From the IMG/VR virus record IMGVR_UViG_3300032322_000613, positions 1-25,763 of that record: a stretch of 25,763 nt of DNA, one strand, 5' to 3'. The position numbers were made by a program, and so were the translations under genes. The stretch's first letter is position 1, and the number at the start of each line of letters is the position of its first letter. The DNA is from a virus. The notes beneath the pieces were generated by a model that saw only the letters and a list, made by a program, of their open reading frames with translations, had not been told where the DNA came from and did no database searches. Shown piece after piece: positions 13,513-21,146 of this stretch.

Positions 13513-13797
13513 ATGTCCAACTTCATCGAGAACTCCAATCGAGCGCCAGAACTCTTGGAGTCGCAGCTCAAGTCCTTGATCACCCCTGTGGCGAACTTTG
13601 TTGCCACGCTGACTGCGGGCGCGGGCATCACGGTTGAGTTGGTGGGCGACGACGAAGTTGTCTACGGGACGTTCACGCTGACGACGTTGAACACAGAGGT
13701 GGGCTCTGGTCTGTTGACGGCTCTGCCTGCCAGGATGCGGTTCCGTGTCACTGCCGGCACGGGCTCATTTAACATCAAAGTTGTCATCACGCCGTAA
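13513..13797 (+). CDS. 94-residue small virion or fibre-associated protein
   Basis: ATG with GAGGAA seven bases upstream, first gene after the capsid terminator. After a helical N-terminus (NSNRAPELLESQLKSLI) the chain is beta-rich (AGAGITVELVGDDEVVYGTF, then FRVTAGTGSFNIKVVITP), like a small beta-sandwich. It probably belongs to the fibre cassette, for example as an adaptor or fibre base. No named family recognised. Confidence 0.72.
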   Translation: MSNFIENSNRAPELLESQLKSLITPVANFVATLTAGAGITVELVGDDEVVYGTFTLTTLNTEVGSGLLTALPARMRFRVTAGTGSFNIKVVITP

Positions 13798-13806
13798 GGA
13801 CAGAAC

Positions 13807-14625
13807 ATGAGCTTCACTCCCAGCGCCGCCACGACGCGCCTTCTGACCGACAAGTTCAGCGGCACCGGCAACCCGCTTGTCAACTGGTCTGCTGTTTGGA
13901 ACAACGCAGCCACTACCTTCACCGGCATCCAGTTCGATGTCACCGACACCGCGTCAGCCGCAGGCTCGCTGTTGATGAATTTGAGGGTGGGGGGTGCGAG
14001 TAGGCTATCCGTTGAAAAAGACGGTACGCTTTACAACAATGGTTTTTCTATCGGGACCGCAGCCGGGTATAGACTAAACACAAACGGCGTGAAGGCCGCA
14101 ACTGGAACCGCGCTCTATGCTGACACTGCGGGGATACAAATAAGCGGAACAAACGGCATAAATTTTACCGTTGGACAGGTCGGAAACTCTGCCGGAGATT
14201 TGGTTATTACGCGCGACGCAGCCGACACGCTGGCGCAAAGGCGGGGGGAGAATCCGCAGGCTTTCCGCATCTATAACACGTTTACGGATGTTTTGAATTA
14301 TGAGAGGGGGGCGCTTCAGTGGCAATCGAACGAGCTTCAGCTTCGAGTCGATGGAGTAGGAACCGGACAAAATAGACCCCTTCAAATTCTTGTCGCGGGT
14401 CAAATTGTTGCCTACTTCAGTTCATTGGGAAATAGAAGTGTCGCGCTTGGTGCGGGGGCCGTCGCAACCAACGCAACCAGTGGATTCGTTTACGTTCCAA
14501 CCTGCGCAGGTGCACCGACGGGGGTGCCGGAATCCTACACGGGACGCGCTCCCATCGTGGTAGACACCACGAACAACAAACTCTACTTCTACTCCGGGGG
14601 CGTCTGGAGGGACGCGGGACCGTGA
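13807..14625 (+). CDS. fibre-like protein, head or tail fibre
   Basis: 272 residues with AAGGA before ATG. Beta-structured repeats of 15-25 residues run through the centre (DGTLYNNGFSIGTAAGYRL, DTAGIQISGTNGINFTVG), and the C-terminus (APIVVDTTNNKLYFYSGGVW) is a segment often seen at fibre tips. Codons in roughly 13980-14450 are clearly more AT-rich than at both ends, suggesting the central shaft or receptor part was exchanged. Likely a trimeric host-binding fibre; head-fibre versus tail-fibre cannot be decided. Confidence 0.75.
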   Translation: MSFTPSAATTRLLTDKFSGTGNPLVNWSAVWNNAATTFTGIQFDVTDTASAAGSLLMNLRVGGASRLSVEKDGTLYNNGFSIGTAAGYRLNTNGVKAATGTALYADTAGIQISGTNGINFTVGQVGNSAGDLVITRDAADTLAQRRGENPQAFRIYNTFTDVLNYERGALQWQSNELQLRVDGVGTGQNRPLQILVAGQIVAYFSSLGNRSVALGAGAVATNATSGFVYVPTCAGAPTGVPESYTGRAPIVVDTTNNKLYFYSGGVWRDAGP

Positions 14626-14640
14626 TCAACCAATTGAACC

Positions 14641-14832
14641 GTGAAGCACATCGCAACCATCCCTGTCATCAAAACCATGACCATCGAACTCACCCAACAA
14701 GAGGCCCAACAACTCATTGGCCTCCTCGATCTCGCAACCAAGTCTGGCGGTCTGCAAGTCGCGCAAGCGGCTCTCCCGCTGGCAATCAAGGTTCAAGCGG
14801 CGCTTGACGCCGAAACAAAGGAAGCCCAATGA
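14641..14832 (+). CDS. 63-residue small helical protein
   Basis: GTG start 15 bases after the fibre stop; an ATG at 14677 (MTIELTQQEAQQLIGLLDLA) would give 51 residues and matches the usual start of this small phage protein type better. Neither has a clear Shine-Dalgarno. It forms two amphipathic helices (QQEAQQLIGLLDLA, GGLQVAQAALPLAIKVQAAL). The function is unknown. It overlaps the next start as ATGA. Confidence 0.62.
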   Translation: MKHIATIPVIKTMTIELTQQEAQQLIGLLDLATKSGGLQVAQAALPLAIKVQAALDAETKEAQ

Positions 14833-15029
14833 AGTGCACCATTGACACCAACAAGCCCGAACCGGGCCCGTTCAAGACCAACACGGAATACGTCCAGTTC
14901 GTCATGTCAAATGCTGCCCTGAGCTATCAGGCGCAGTGCAAGACTGAGACGACCGATGCGGGCATCACCGCTGCCCGCGAGGCGTACAACGCCAGTCTGC
15001 CGCCCGTTGATCCGCCCGCTGAGGCGTGA
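14829..15029 (+). CDS. 66-residue protein of unknown function
   Basis: The ATG overlaps the previous stop (ATGA) and follows AAGGAAG. The sequence is hydrophilic with two Cys and a Pro-rich end (SLPPVDPPAEA). It closes the fibre cassette; the role is unknown. Confidence 0.7.
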   Translation: MKCTIDTNKPEPGPFKTNTEYVQFVMSNAALSYQAQCKTETTDAGITAAREAYNASLPPVDPPAEA

Positions 15030-15063
15030 TATAAACACTCACCGGGCATCTTGACCGGCCTAT

Positions 15064-15096
15064 CGACTGTCCCGGCAGACTCGTCCTCAAGACAGT
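15064..15096 (+). repeat. structured leader element, copy B
   Basis: The blocks CGACTG, CGGCAGACT (15073-15081) and TCCTCAAGAC (15084-15093) match copy A in the same order, with one 2-base insertion. The stem here is ACTGTC/GACAGT (15066-15071 with 15091-15096), different in sequence from copy A but enclosing the same loop blocks. With copy A it brackets the four-gene fibre cassette. Confidence 0.65.
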
Positions 15097-15105
15097 GCGG
15101 GCTGA

Positions 15106-15135
15106 CAAAACCCTTGACGGGGTTTTGTTTTTAGG
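15106..15135 (+). terminator. intrinsic terminator overlapping a promoter
   Basis: Stem CAAAACCC/GGGTTTTG (about 15106-15128) is followed by TTTTT. It ends the fibre cassette. The loop contains TTGACG, the -35 hexamer of the promoter that follows. Confidence 0.7.
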
Positions 15136-15142
15136 CTAGTAT
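15114..15142 (+). promoter_or_regulatory. sigma-70-like promoter for the GIY-YIG gene
   Basis: TTGACG (15114-15119), a 17-bp spacer and TAGTAT (15137-15142). The predicted start near 15149 gives an 18-20 base leader that begins at the AGGAGA ribosome binding site. The spacer is the T-tract of the preceding terminator. Confidence 0.65.
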
Positions 15143-15166
15143 GGCGTTCAGGAGATTTTGGCCCTT

Positions 15167-15904
15167 ATGCCCTACGCAACACAGCATACTGGTGTATACC
15201 GCATAGTCAACCATGCGGAGCGACTGTGTTATGTTGGTTCGTCCCGCAATTTGTTTAAGCGCCGAGCGGAGCATTTCCGTCTTCTTCGCAGGGGGGAACA
15301 TCCAAACGAACGTCTTCAAACCGCCTTTAACGCCTACGGAGAAGATGTATTTGAGTGGATTGAAGAGGCGTCTTGCACGGAAGAGCAAGACGCTAGAGAG
15401 ATAGAACTGCTGGTACTTAAAGGTGAGCTTACGTTTGAAGAAGCCCCCGGTTACAACATTGCCTTAGATGCATTCCCCATGATGGGGCGATTGCATAGTG
15501 ACTACACAAAGCAAAAAATTTCAGAGACCAAGCGGGCACAAGCCAAAGCGCTAACGCCAAACGAAGCGAAGCATCTAGCGCAAGCGCAAACTGACAGACG
15601 CCTCAAAGACCTCGCACACCGGGCCAAAATCGAATATGTGGTCAACAATGACCACCTGTCTTACGCCGAACGGGCAAGGGTTGTCGGGCTCCAGCCTTCT
15701 TCTGTTCGCAAACTGTACTTGCAGTACGCCGCTGCTTATGGTAAAACGCCACCGCCCCGGCGTTTAAGCTACGACCGGGGCGTCTCGGACAAGGTTGAGT
15801 TCATCCGGTCCAACCCGGACAAGACTTTTAAGACGCTCGCCAGAGAGCTAGGATGTTCCGCAAACAGCGTCAGTGTTCTGGCTAGACGCTACAAACTGAG
15901 GTGA
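15167..15904 (+). CDS. GIY-YIG homing endonuclease
   Basis: 245 residues from the ATG at 15167 (AGGAGA 12 bases upstream). The N-terminal domain has G9-V-Y11 and Y22-V-G24, R27 in SSRNLFKRR matching the catalytic Arg, and a likely catalytic Glu further on. Residues 120-135 contain a NUMOD3-like HSDYTKQKISETKR. The C-terminal half has two helix-turn-helix-like segments (LSYAERARVVGLQPSSVRKL near 170-190; FKTLARELGCSANSVSVLAR near 222-241) for DNA binding. It has its own promoter and lower GC than neighbours, as expected of a freestanding mobile endonuclease. Confidence 0.9.
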   Translation: MPYATQHTGVYRIVNHAERLCYVGSSRNLFKRRAEHFRLLRRGEHPNERLQTAFNAYGEDVFEWIEEASCTEEQDAREIELLVLKGELTFEEAPGYNIALDAFPMMGRLHSDYTKQKISETKRAQAKALTPNEAKHLAQAQTDRRLKDLAHRAKIEYVVNNDHLSYAERARVVGLQPSSVRKLYLQYAAAYGKTPPPRRLSYDRGVSDKVEFIRSNPDKTFKTLARELGCSANSVSVLARRYKLR

Positions 15905-15908
15905 CCAT

Positions 15909-16382
15909 ATGTTCTCGACCTTCTCCGGCCCAATCCGCTCGGGCACCCAGCGCTACAACCCTGGCCGCAACACGGGCCTTGTCGTCCTGACCCAATCGCT
16001 CGACACGGGTGTCGTCACGGCGGGCGTGGGCAACGTCGATACCCCGCTGGGCATCCTGCCCCAGGGTTCGCAGATCGTGGACATCACGGTCGATCAGGTT
16101 GTGGTCCCGGGCGGGTCTTCGACCTCGACGGTGTCGGTGGGCAGCACTTCGGGCGGTACGGAGCTGATGGCGGCGATTGCCACCACGGGCGGTGGTCGGT
16201 TCCGGGGTACGGCCACGGCTGCGACGCAGCTTGCTTGGCAGACCTCGACCACGGCGGACACGCCGGTCTTCGTGCGCTATGCGGTGGGCACCGCAGCGGG
16301 TGTGGGCCGGGCCATCATCACGGTGAGCTATGTCCAGCGTTCCCCGCTGGGTGCGCAGAACCCGCTGCCGACCGACGACTGA
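15909..16382 (+). CDS. 157-residue virion structural protein (probable)
   Basis: ATG after GAGGTGACC. The chain is Gly/Thr/Ser/Val-rich and beta-structured (QSLDTGVVTAGVGNVDTPLG, PQGSQIVDITVDQVVVPGG), ending RSPLGAQNPLPTDD. This composition is that of a beta-sandwich capsid- or tail-surface protein. It lies among fibre genes; specific function unknown. Confidence 0.75.
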   Translation: MFSTFSGPIRSGTQRYNPGRNTGLVVLTQSLDTGVVTAGVGNVDTPLGILPQGSQIVDITVDQVVVPGGSSTSTVSVGSTSGGTELMAAIATTGGGRFRGTATAATQLAWQTSTTADTPVFVRYAVGTAAGVGRAIITVSYVQRSPLGAQNPLPTDD

Positions 16383-16407
16383 TCCCAGTCTGCTGACCCG
16401 TAACCTG

Positions 16408-16429
16408 CCCCGCCCCTGAGTGGGCGGGG
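16408..16429 (+). repeat. leader hairpin before the 83-residue gene
   Basis: An 8-bp stem CCCCGCCC/GGGCGGGG with a 6-base loop lies six bases before GGAGGG. There is no T-tract, so it is not a terminator; it may modulate translation of the gene at 16444. Confidence 0.55.
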
Positions 16430-16443
16430 TGCCCGGAGGGCCC

Positions 16444-16695
16444 ATGTCCAAGACCAATCCTTCTCCGACGTTCCCGATGTTCCCCGGGGATGCGGCTGCT
16501 GTCACGCCCAGCGATACGGCCACGTTCGCGCCTTCGGTCATCTACTGCGGCAGTGGCGGCATCATTCGCGTGATGACGGCTGCAGGTACTGATGTGACGT
16601 TCAACGCCACCCAGCCTGGGGCTGCCCTGCCTGTGCAGGTTATCCGCGTGTACTCCAGCACCACGACGGCCACGAATATCGTCAGGATCTTCTGA
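16444..16695 (+). CDS. 83-residue small virion-type protein
   Basis: The ATG at 16444 (MSKTNPSP) follows GGAGGG; the frame is open 24 bases further to a GTG inside the hairpin, which is not used here. The protein is beta-rich (SVIYCGSGGIIRVMTAAGTD, LPVQVIRVYSSTTTATNIVR), resembling small decoration or tail-spike-associated proteins. Function unknown. Confidence 0.72.
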   Translation: MSKTNPSPTFPMFPGDAAAVTPSDTATFAPSVIYCGSGGIIRVMTAAGTDVTFNATQPGAALPVQVIRVYSSTTTATNIVRIF

Positions 16696-16715
16696 CCCGC
16701 TCCGCTGGCTTCATC

Positions 16716-17216
16716 ATGCTTACGCAAGAACGCCTTAAAGAGTTGCTTTCGTATGATCCGCATACAGGTTTGTTTGCCTGGATTGTAGACAGGACTGCCA
16801 CTGCAAAAAAGGGTTCTGTGGCGGGCACTGTCGCTAACAGATGCGCCGGTTTAGATTACGTTGTAATTTCGGTGTTAGGACGAAAGTATTACGCACATCA
16901 GCTTGCCGTTTTGTACATGACCGGCCAGTTTCCGAAGTGCGTTGCGGATCATATTGATAGTAACGGTACTAATAATGCCTGGAGCAATCTGCGACAAGCA
17001 AACATAGCGGAAAACGCTATGCACTCCAAAAAGCCGTTGCATAATACTTCTGGAATCAAAAATGTTGGATGGTATAAACGCCTTAAAAAATGGCGTGTTA
17101 CTGTAAAAAACCAAACGCGTTCAGTAGACCGTTATTTTGACGACCTAGAATTAGCTGAGCTTGTTGCTGAAGAAGCGCGTTCGCTTTTACACGGCAAGTT
17201 TGCAAAGCACGCATAA
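16716..17216 (+). CDS. HNH homing endonuclease with AP2-like domain, first copy
   Basis: 166 residues. The HNH core has H61 (KYYAHQLAVLYM), D78-H79 (CVADHIDSNGTNN) and N91-L92-R93, with N100 after it, all intact. From about 110 an AP2-like DNA-binding domain follows (SGIKNVGWYKRLKKWRVTV). Lower GC than flanking virion genes and no obvious Shine-Dalgarno (CTTCATC before ATG) suggest an insertion. It sits between a virion gene and the large fibre gene. Confidence 0.9.
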   Translation: MLTQERLKELLSYDPHTGLFAWIVDRTATAKKGSVAGTVANRCAGLDYVVISVLGRKYYAHQLAVLYMTGQFPKCVADHIDSNGTNNAWSNLRQANIAENAMHSKKPLHNTSGIKNVGWYKRLKKWRVTVKNQTRSVDRYFDDLELAELVAEEARSLLHGKFAKHA

Positions 17217-17228
17217 GGCAGGTTCTAC

Positions 17229-19178
17229 ATGTCCTTCGGTTTTGGCTTCGGTTTACCATCTTGGCAGACGCTGTCGGGCGGCTTTTCGCCCGCATCGCTT
17301 TTTAGCGCGGGTGAGAACGGAGCATGGTACGACCCCAGCGATCTGACGACGCTGTTCACCGACAGCGCAGGCACCACGCCCGTCACTGCCGTGGAGCAGT
17401 TTGTGGGGCTGATGCTGGATAAAAGCAAGGGGCTGGTGCCGTTTTGGTCTGGATATTTTGACGGCACAGGAGATTTTTTGACAGCTCCAAGCAATAGCGC
17501 GTTTGCGCTGGGCACGGGAGCTTTTACTATTGAGTGTTGGGCTTATTTGTCGGCTGTTAATGACCGAACAATATTTGGATACGCAAGCTCAAATAGCGGA
17601 GGAATTGCAGTATTTGCAGATGCCGCATCGCAAAGAAGGGTCTATCTTAATAATTTGGCTGTAATGACTGTTAGTGGAACTTTTCCCGCTAACACATGGA
17701 TTCATATTGCCGTAACAGGTGACGGGGCAAATAACATTTTTCTTTGGCAAAACGGTGTCCAAATTGGCACAGTAAATACTGCATATAACATTACGTCAAC
17801 AAATTTTCAAATTGGACGTTCTTTATTTAATGATTTTGCTGGTTACATTTCTAACTTGCGCGTAATTAAAGGCACTGCCGTTTACACTGGCAATTTCACG
17901 CCTCCCGCCGTGCCGTTAGCGTCCATTGGCGGCACCAGTTTGCTGACTTGCCAGAACAGCACGTTCATCGACAACAGCCCCAACAATTTCACCCTCACCG
18001 TCAGCGGCAACACGGTAACGTCGCAACGCATCCCGTTCGGCAACCACGCCACCTCCACCGGCACAAAACGCCCGAAGCTGGCGGCGAGGTACAACCTGCT
18101 GACTTATACGGAGCAGTTTGATAATGGGGCGTGGTTAAAAACCGGCGTAACGGTAACGGCAAATTCAACTGTCGACCCGGATGGCACTACTACCGCCGAC
18201 ACCCTTACTGCAACGACAGGAAGCTACCCGCACGTTAGACAGGCACTTACGTTGTCGGCTGCGACTACTTTGCGCTACTCTGCGTATTTTCAAAAAACGG
18301 CCAGTGCAACTACGTTTCCTTCTTGCGAAGTAAATTTTTCGCCTGGAAACGTATTGGTAATACTCAACACCAATACTGGTGTTGCCACATTGGCGCAAGG
18401 AACGGCAACTAACATTACGGTCGCCGACGCAAACGGTTTTTGGAGACTGAGTTTTGACGCTGCTGTAAACACTGCGTCCGCAACAGCGTACATTTACCCA
18501 GCGGCAAGTTCCAATGGAACGACGTTTGCTCCAAACCTTACAGGCTCATGCGTAGCATGGGGCGCAGACCTCCGCCCCGCCAGTCAAGCCACGGGCCTGA
18601 TCGGCCCCACCTACCAGCGCGTGGTGGACGCGGCGACTTATGATGCGGTGGGGTTTTTGCCGTATCTGGAGTTCAATGGGCTGTCGTGGTCGATGGGTAC
18701 GGGGAGTATTGATCCGGGCGCGGTTGATAAGGCGCAGGTGTTTGCTGGGGTGCGAAAGTTGAGTGATTCGTTTGCAATTATTGCAGAACTTTCCGCAAGC
18801 GTCTCTTCAAATAACGGCGTGTTTGGCCTATGGCCTCCAGGGTTTAGTGGAAACTTTGCTTTTTACAGCAAAGGGACATCCGCAGCAGAACCAGTTCGTT
18901 CTTTGGCGGCGCCAGTAACCGCAGTTCTTGCTGGAATAGGAGATATTTCCGGTGACTTTGCGGCAATTCGTGTAAACGGTCTTCAAACAACATCGTCTGC
19001 AGATCAAGGCACTGGAAACTTTGGTAATTACCCTTTGTTTATTGGCGCACGCAACAACGCAGGCAGCTTTTTTCAGGGCTGGTTGTCGTCAATGATTGTC
19101 CGCTTTGGCGCAAACCTGACGCAAAGCCAGATTGAGGCAACAGAGTCGTGGGTCAACCAAAAAACAGGCGCGTTTTGA
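17229..19178 (+). CDS. large fibre protein with LamG-like domains
   Basis: 649 residues. The N-terminal 70 (MSFGFGFGLPSW, then GAWYDPSDLTTLFTDSAG, LMLDKSKG) look like a virion anchor. Residues about 75-265 form a LamG/concanavalin-like jelly roll (YFDGTGDFL, FTIECWAYLS, WIHIAVTGDGANNIFLWQNG). Then RPKLAARYNLLTYTEQFDNG (281-300) begins a carbohydrate-binding-like beta domain, and residues 480-649 form a second jelly roll. The DNA for the first LamG domain (about 17440-17890) is markedly AT-richer than both sides. Likely binds host surface glycans. Confidence 0.82.
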   Translation: MSFGFGFGLPSWQTLSGGFSPASLFSAGENGAWYDPSDLTTLFTDSAGTTPVTAVEQFVGLMLDKSKGLVPFWSGYFDGTGDFLTAPSNSAFALGTGAFTIECWAYLSAVNDRTIFGYASSNSGGIAVFADAASQRRVYLNNLAVMTVSGTFPANTWIHIAVTGDGANNIFLWQNGVQIGTVNTAYNITSTNFQIGRSLFNDFAGYISNLRVIKGTAVYTGNFTPPAVPLASIGGTSLLTCQNSTFIDNSPNNFTLTVSGNTVTSQRIPFGNHATSTGTKRPKLAARYNLLTYTEQFDNGAWLKTGVTVTANSTVDPDGTTTADTLTATTGSYPHVRQALTLSAATTLRYSAYFQKTASATTFPSCEVNFSPGNVLVILNTNTGVATLAQGTATNITVADANGFWRLSFDAAVNTASATAYIYPAASSNGTTFAPNLTGSCVAWGADLRPASQATGLIGPTYQRVVDAATYDAVGFLPYLEFNGLSWSMGTGSIDPGAVDKAQVFAGVRKLSDSFAIIAELSASVSSNNGVFGLWPPGFSGNFAFYSKGTSAAEPVRSLAAPVTAVLAGIGDISGDFAAIRVNGLQTTSSADQGTGNFGNYPLFIGARNNAGSFFQGWLSSMIVRFGANLTQSQIEATESWVNQKTGAF

Positions 19179-19687
19179 TGTTTGCCAAAACAATGCCCTC
19201 AATAGAACAACTGCGTGCCGCGTTTGCGCTTGACGCAGAGCGCGGCGTGCTGCTTCGCAACAAAAGCTACCGGCAGTACAGACAGGGCGACGTTTGCGGA
19301 ACAAAGATGGCGTCCGGGCATTTGCAAACGTTTTTTGATGGAAAGCGCTATCTTGTGCATCGGTTAATGTATTTCATGGCAACAGGCGTCGATCCTCTTG
19401 ACCATGTTGTAGACCACATCAACGGCGTTCCAAACGACAACAGATTGTCAAACTTGCGGCTTGCAACAAAACAAGAAAACAGCAGGCACAAAGTAAAGCT
19501 GTGTTCAACGAATACAAGTAAGCATCGCAACGTGTCTTGGTGCGCATCTATTCAGCGCTGGAAGGTCAGCATCGGATGTAACGGCAAACGCATTCAAAGG
19601 CAGTTTGCAAATTTGGACGATGCCGTTCGGTGCGCCTACGAGTTGCGCAAAACGCTTTTTGGCAATTTTGCTGGGGTGACGCAGTAA
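19178..19687 (+). CDS. HNH homing endonuclease with AP2-like domain, second copy
   Basis: 169 residues from the ATG at 19178, overlapping the fibre stop by one base (TGATG). It has H61 (YLVHRLMYFMATG), D79-H80 (VVDHINGVPNDNRL), N92-L93-R94 and N101, then an AP2-like region (HRNVSWCASIQRWKVSIGC). The architecture equals the 16716 gene but the sequences are only distantly similar, so this is an independent acquisition or an old duplication. The next gene starts on its stop codon (TAATG), which is unusually tight for a mobile gene. Confidence 0.9.
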   Translation: MFAKTMPSIEQLRAAFALDAERGVLLRNKSYRQYRQGDVCGTKMASGHLQTFFDGKRYLVHRLMYFMATGVDPLDHVVDHINGVPNDNRLSNLRLATKQENSRHKVKLCSTNTSKHRNVSWCASIQRWKVSIGCNGKRIQRQFANLDDAVRCAYELRKTLFGNFAGVTQ

Positions 19688-20139
19688 TGGACGTCTACAG
19701 AAACATGATCGTCACAGCCGAAGAAGCCCCGCTAGCCCGCCTAGTGTGCTCAACTCTCGGTGGCCTGCCCTACGAGGGCATGTTTGAAATCGGCCTGTCG
19801 CCCACTGGAGCAGAGCCAGCAACGCACTACATCAGCTCTGGCGGCGTGAGCAAGGGCTTCGCTAAGCTGGCACCGTTCAGCACATGGGCCTGGAAGCAAC
19901 CAGATCCCGATCAGCCTGGGCAGTGGGTGGAAACGGAGTACAGCCCCGGCTACCCGCAAATCACTGCCGAGCGTTGTGTGGAAGTTGGGCTAGAGGTAAC
20001 GCCCGAGGCCATCGAAGTCATGTACGCCGCGTCTGACGTAACGGACGAACCTTGGCAAACGTCGCTGACGCGCATGAATCTGCAACTCATCAGGCCGCCA
20101 GTTCCTGAGCCGGAACCCGAGATCAACGGCCTGCTATGA
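19687..20139 (+). CDS. 150-residue phage protein downstream of the fibre
   Basis: The ATG at 19687 overlaps the HNH stop; the frame is open upstream but MDVYRNMIVTAEEAPLARLV is the natural start. The N-terminal 60 residues (GMFEIGLSPTGAEPATHYIS) resemble proteins found after tail fibres in proteobacterial prophages, with no known activity. It could be a fibre chaperone or accessory protein, by position only. Confidence 0.75.
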   Translation: MDVYRNMIVTAEEAPLARLVCSTLGGLPYEGMFEIGLSPTGAEPATHYISSGGVSKGFAKLAPFSTWAWKQPDPDQPGQWVETEYSPGYPQITAERCVEVGLEVTPEAIEVMYAASDVTDEPWQTSLTRMNLQLIRPPVPEPEPEINGLL

Positions 20140-20396
20140 CTCCCAAACCTGCTCGTGGCCTGATAGGATGGGTGCTGCGCCGCACGGGCTTCGCGGGCGT
20201 GGCCCTGGCCCCCTGGGGGATCTACATCTTGGCCGAGCACCTGAGCAACGAGTCCCTGATCAGGCACGAGCAGGTGCATTGGGCGCAGTGGCGACGGATG
20301 GGTACTGTCAGGTACTACGCGACCTACTTGTGGCAGGTGCTCCGTTACGGGTACCGGAATGCGCCGATGGAGCGCGAAGCGCGAGGTGAACTCTGA
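20136..20396 (+). CDS. 86-residue HExxH-containing protein
   Basis: ATGA overlap with the previous stop. A hydrophobic N-terminal half (FAGVALAPWGIYILAEH) is followed by LIRHEQVHWAQW, where H44-E45-Q46-V47-H48 is a zinc-peptidase HExxH motif on a helix; a conserved-looking ME(R)EAR with E79/E81 lies about 31-33 residues on and could supply a third ligand. Similar very small proteins occur in phage and bacterial genomes without known substrate. Metal binding is inferred; peptidase activity is not established. Confidence 0.75.
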   Translation: MTPKPARGLIGWVLRRTGFAGVALAPWGIYILAEHLSNESLIRHEQVHWAQWRRMGTVRYYATYLWQVLRYGYRNAPMEREARGEL

Positions 20397-20662
20397 TGGC
20401 TAAGACCCCCGCGTGGCAACGCAAGGAAGGCAAATCCGAGTCCGGTGGACTTAACGCCAAAGGCCGTGCCAGCTACAACAAAGCCAACCCGGGCAAGCCG
20501 GGGCTGAAGCCTCCGGCGCCGAACCCCAAAACAGAGAAGGATGCAGCAAGGCGGAAGTCATTTTGCTCAAGGATGACCGGAATGAAGAAACTGGCAAAAC
20601 CAGAAACGGCAAAAGACCCAAACTCCCGCATCAACAAAAGCCTGCGGGCGTGGAACTGTTGA
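20396..20662 (+). CDS. 88-residue basic Lys/Gly-rich protein
   Basis: The start overlaps the previous stop (TGATG). It belongs by pattern to a small family widespread in environmental phages (TPAWQRKEGKSESGGLNAKG, ASYNKANPGKPGLKPPAPNP, RRKSFCSRMTGMKK, DPNSRINKSLRAWNC). It is strongly cationic with two Cys. Role unknown; cationic proteins in this position may be virion-associated. Confidence 0.8.
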   Translation: MAKTPAWQRKEGKSESGGLNAKGRASYNKANPGKPGLKPPAPNPKTEKDAARRKSFCSRMTGMKKLAKPETAKDPNSRINKSLRAWNC

Positions 20663-20663
20663 G

Positions 20664-20867
20664 ATGAAAACGGAACTGACAGAGCCAACGAAGAACCTGA
20701 TCGACGCCTTGTCGGTGGTCACCGTCATTGGCACTCTGGCGCAGGCTTTGCCCTCCATCGCCGCCCTGTTCACCATCATCTGGACTGCACTGCGCATCTG
20801 GGAGATGGAGACGGTGCGCAAGCTCACCGGGCGGGGAAAACCCAAGGAGCCCGAAAGTGCCGATTAA
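20664..20867 (+). CDS. holin-like small membrane protein
   Basis: 67 residues with a short polar N-terminus, a hydrophobic stretch from about 9 to 46 (LIDALSVVTVIGTLAQALP, SIAALFTIIWTALRIW) that could cross the membrane once or twice, and a positively charged tail (RKLTGRGKPKEPESAD). This matches class II/III holin layout, which would form lesions to release the endolysin. No endolysin is adjacent, so the lysis role is an inference. Confidence 0.65.
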   Translation: MKTELTEPTKNLIDALSVVTVIGTLAQALPSIAALFTIIWTALRIWEMETVRKLTGRGKPKEPESAD

Positions 20868-21135
20868 GTCCGAACGCCAGAGGCGTTTCATGTACGCCTC
20901 GCTCGCAGGCAAGACCGATGTCCCGGCGAGCGTAGCGAAAAAGTTTGTCGGGCCGAAGGCCCATAACGACGGCGGTGCCGTCAAGGAGTCCCCCGTGAAG
21001 AAGCCCCTCCCCCCGTTCATGAAGAAGGAAGCCAAGAAGCCTGCGGACAAGGCGAAAGGCAAGAAGGAACTCCCGCCCTTCATGAAGAAGGACGCCAAGC
21101 CCAAGAAGATGGCTTACGGCGGCAAAGCCTGCTGA
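20857..21135 (+). CDS. 92-residue basic protein with repeated LPPFMKK motif
   Basis: The GTG at 20857 has AAGGAG seven bases upstream; the gene overlaps the holin-like gene by 11 bases in another frame. The N-terminus PIKSERQRRFMYASLAGK is a pattern seen in many phages; the rest is Lys/Pro-rich with LPPFMKKEAKKP and LPPFMKKDAKPK in tandem, ending MAYGGKAC. Probably disordered and nucleic-acid or capsid binding; function unknown. Confidence 0.75.
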   Translation: MPIKSERQRRFMYASLAGKTDVPASVAKKFVGPKAHNDGGAVKESPVKKPLPPFMKKEAKKPADKAKGKKELPPFMKKDAKPKKMAYGGKAC

Positions 21136-21146
21136 AAGGACACACC

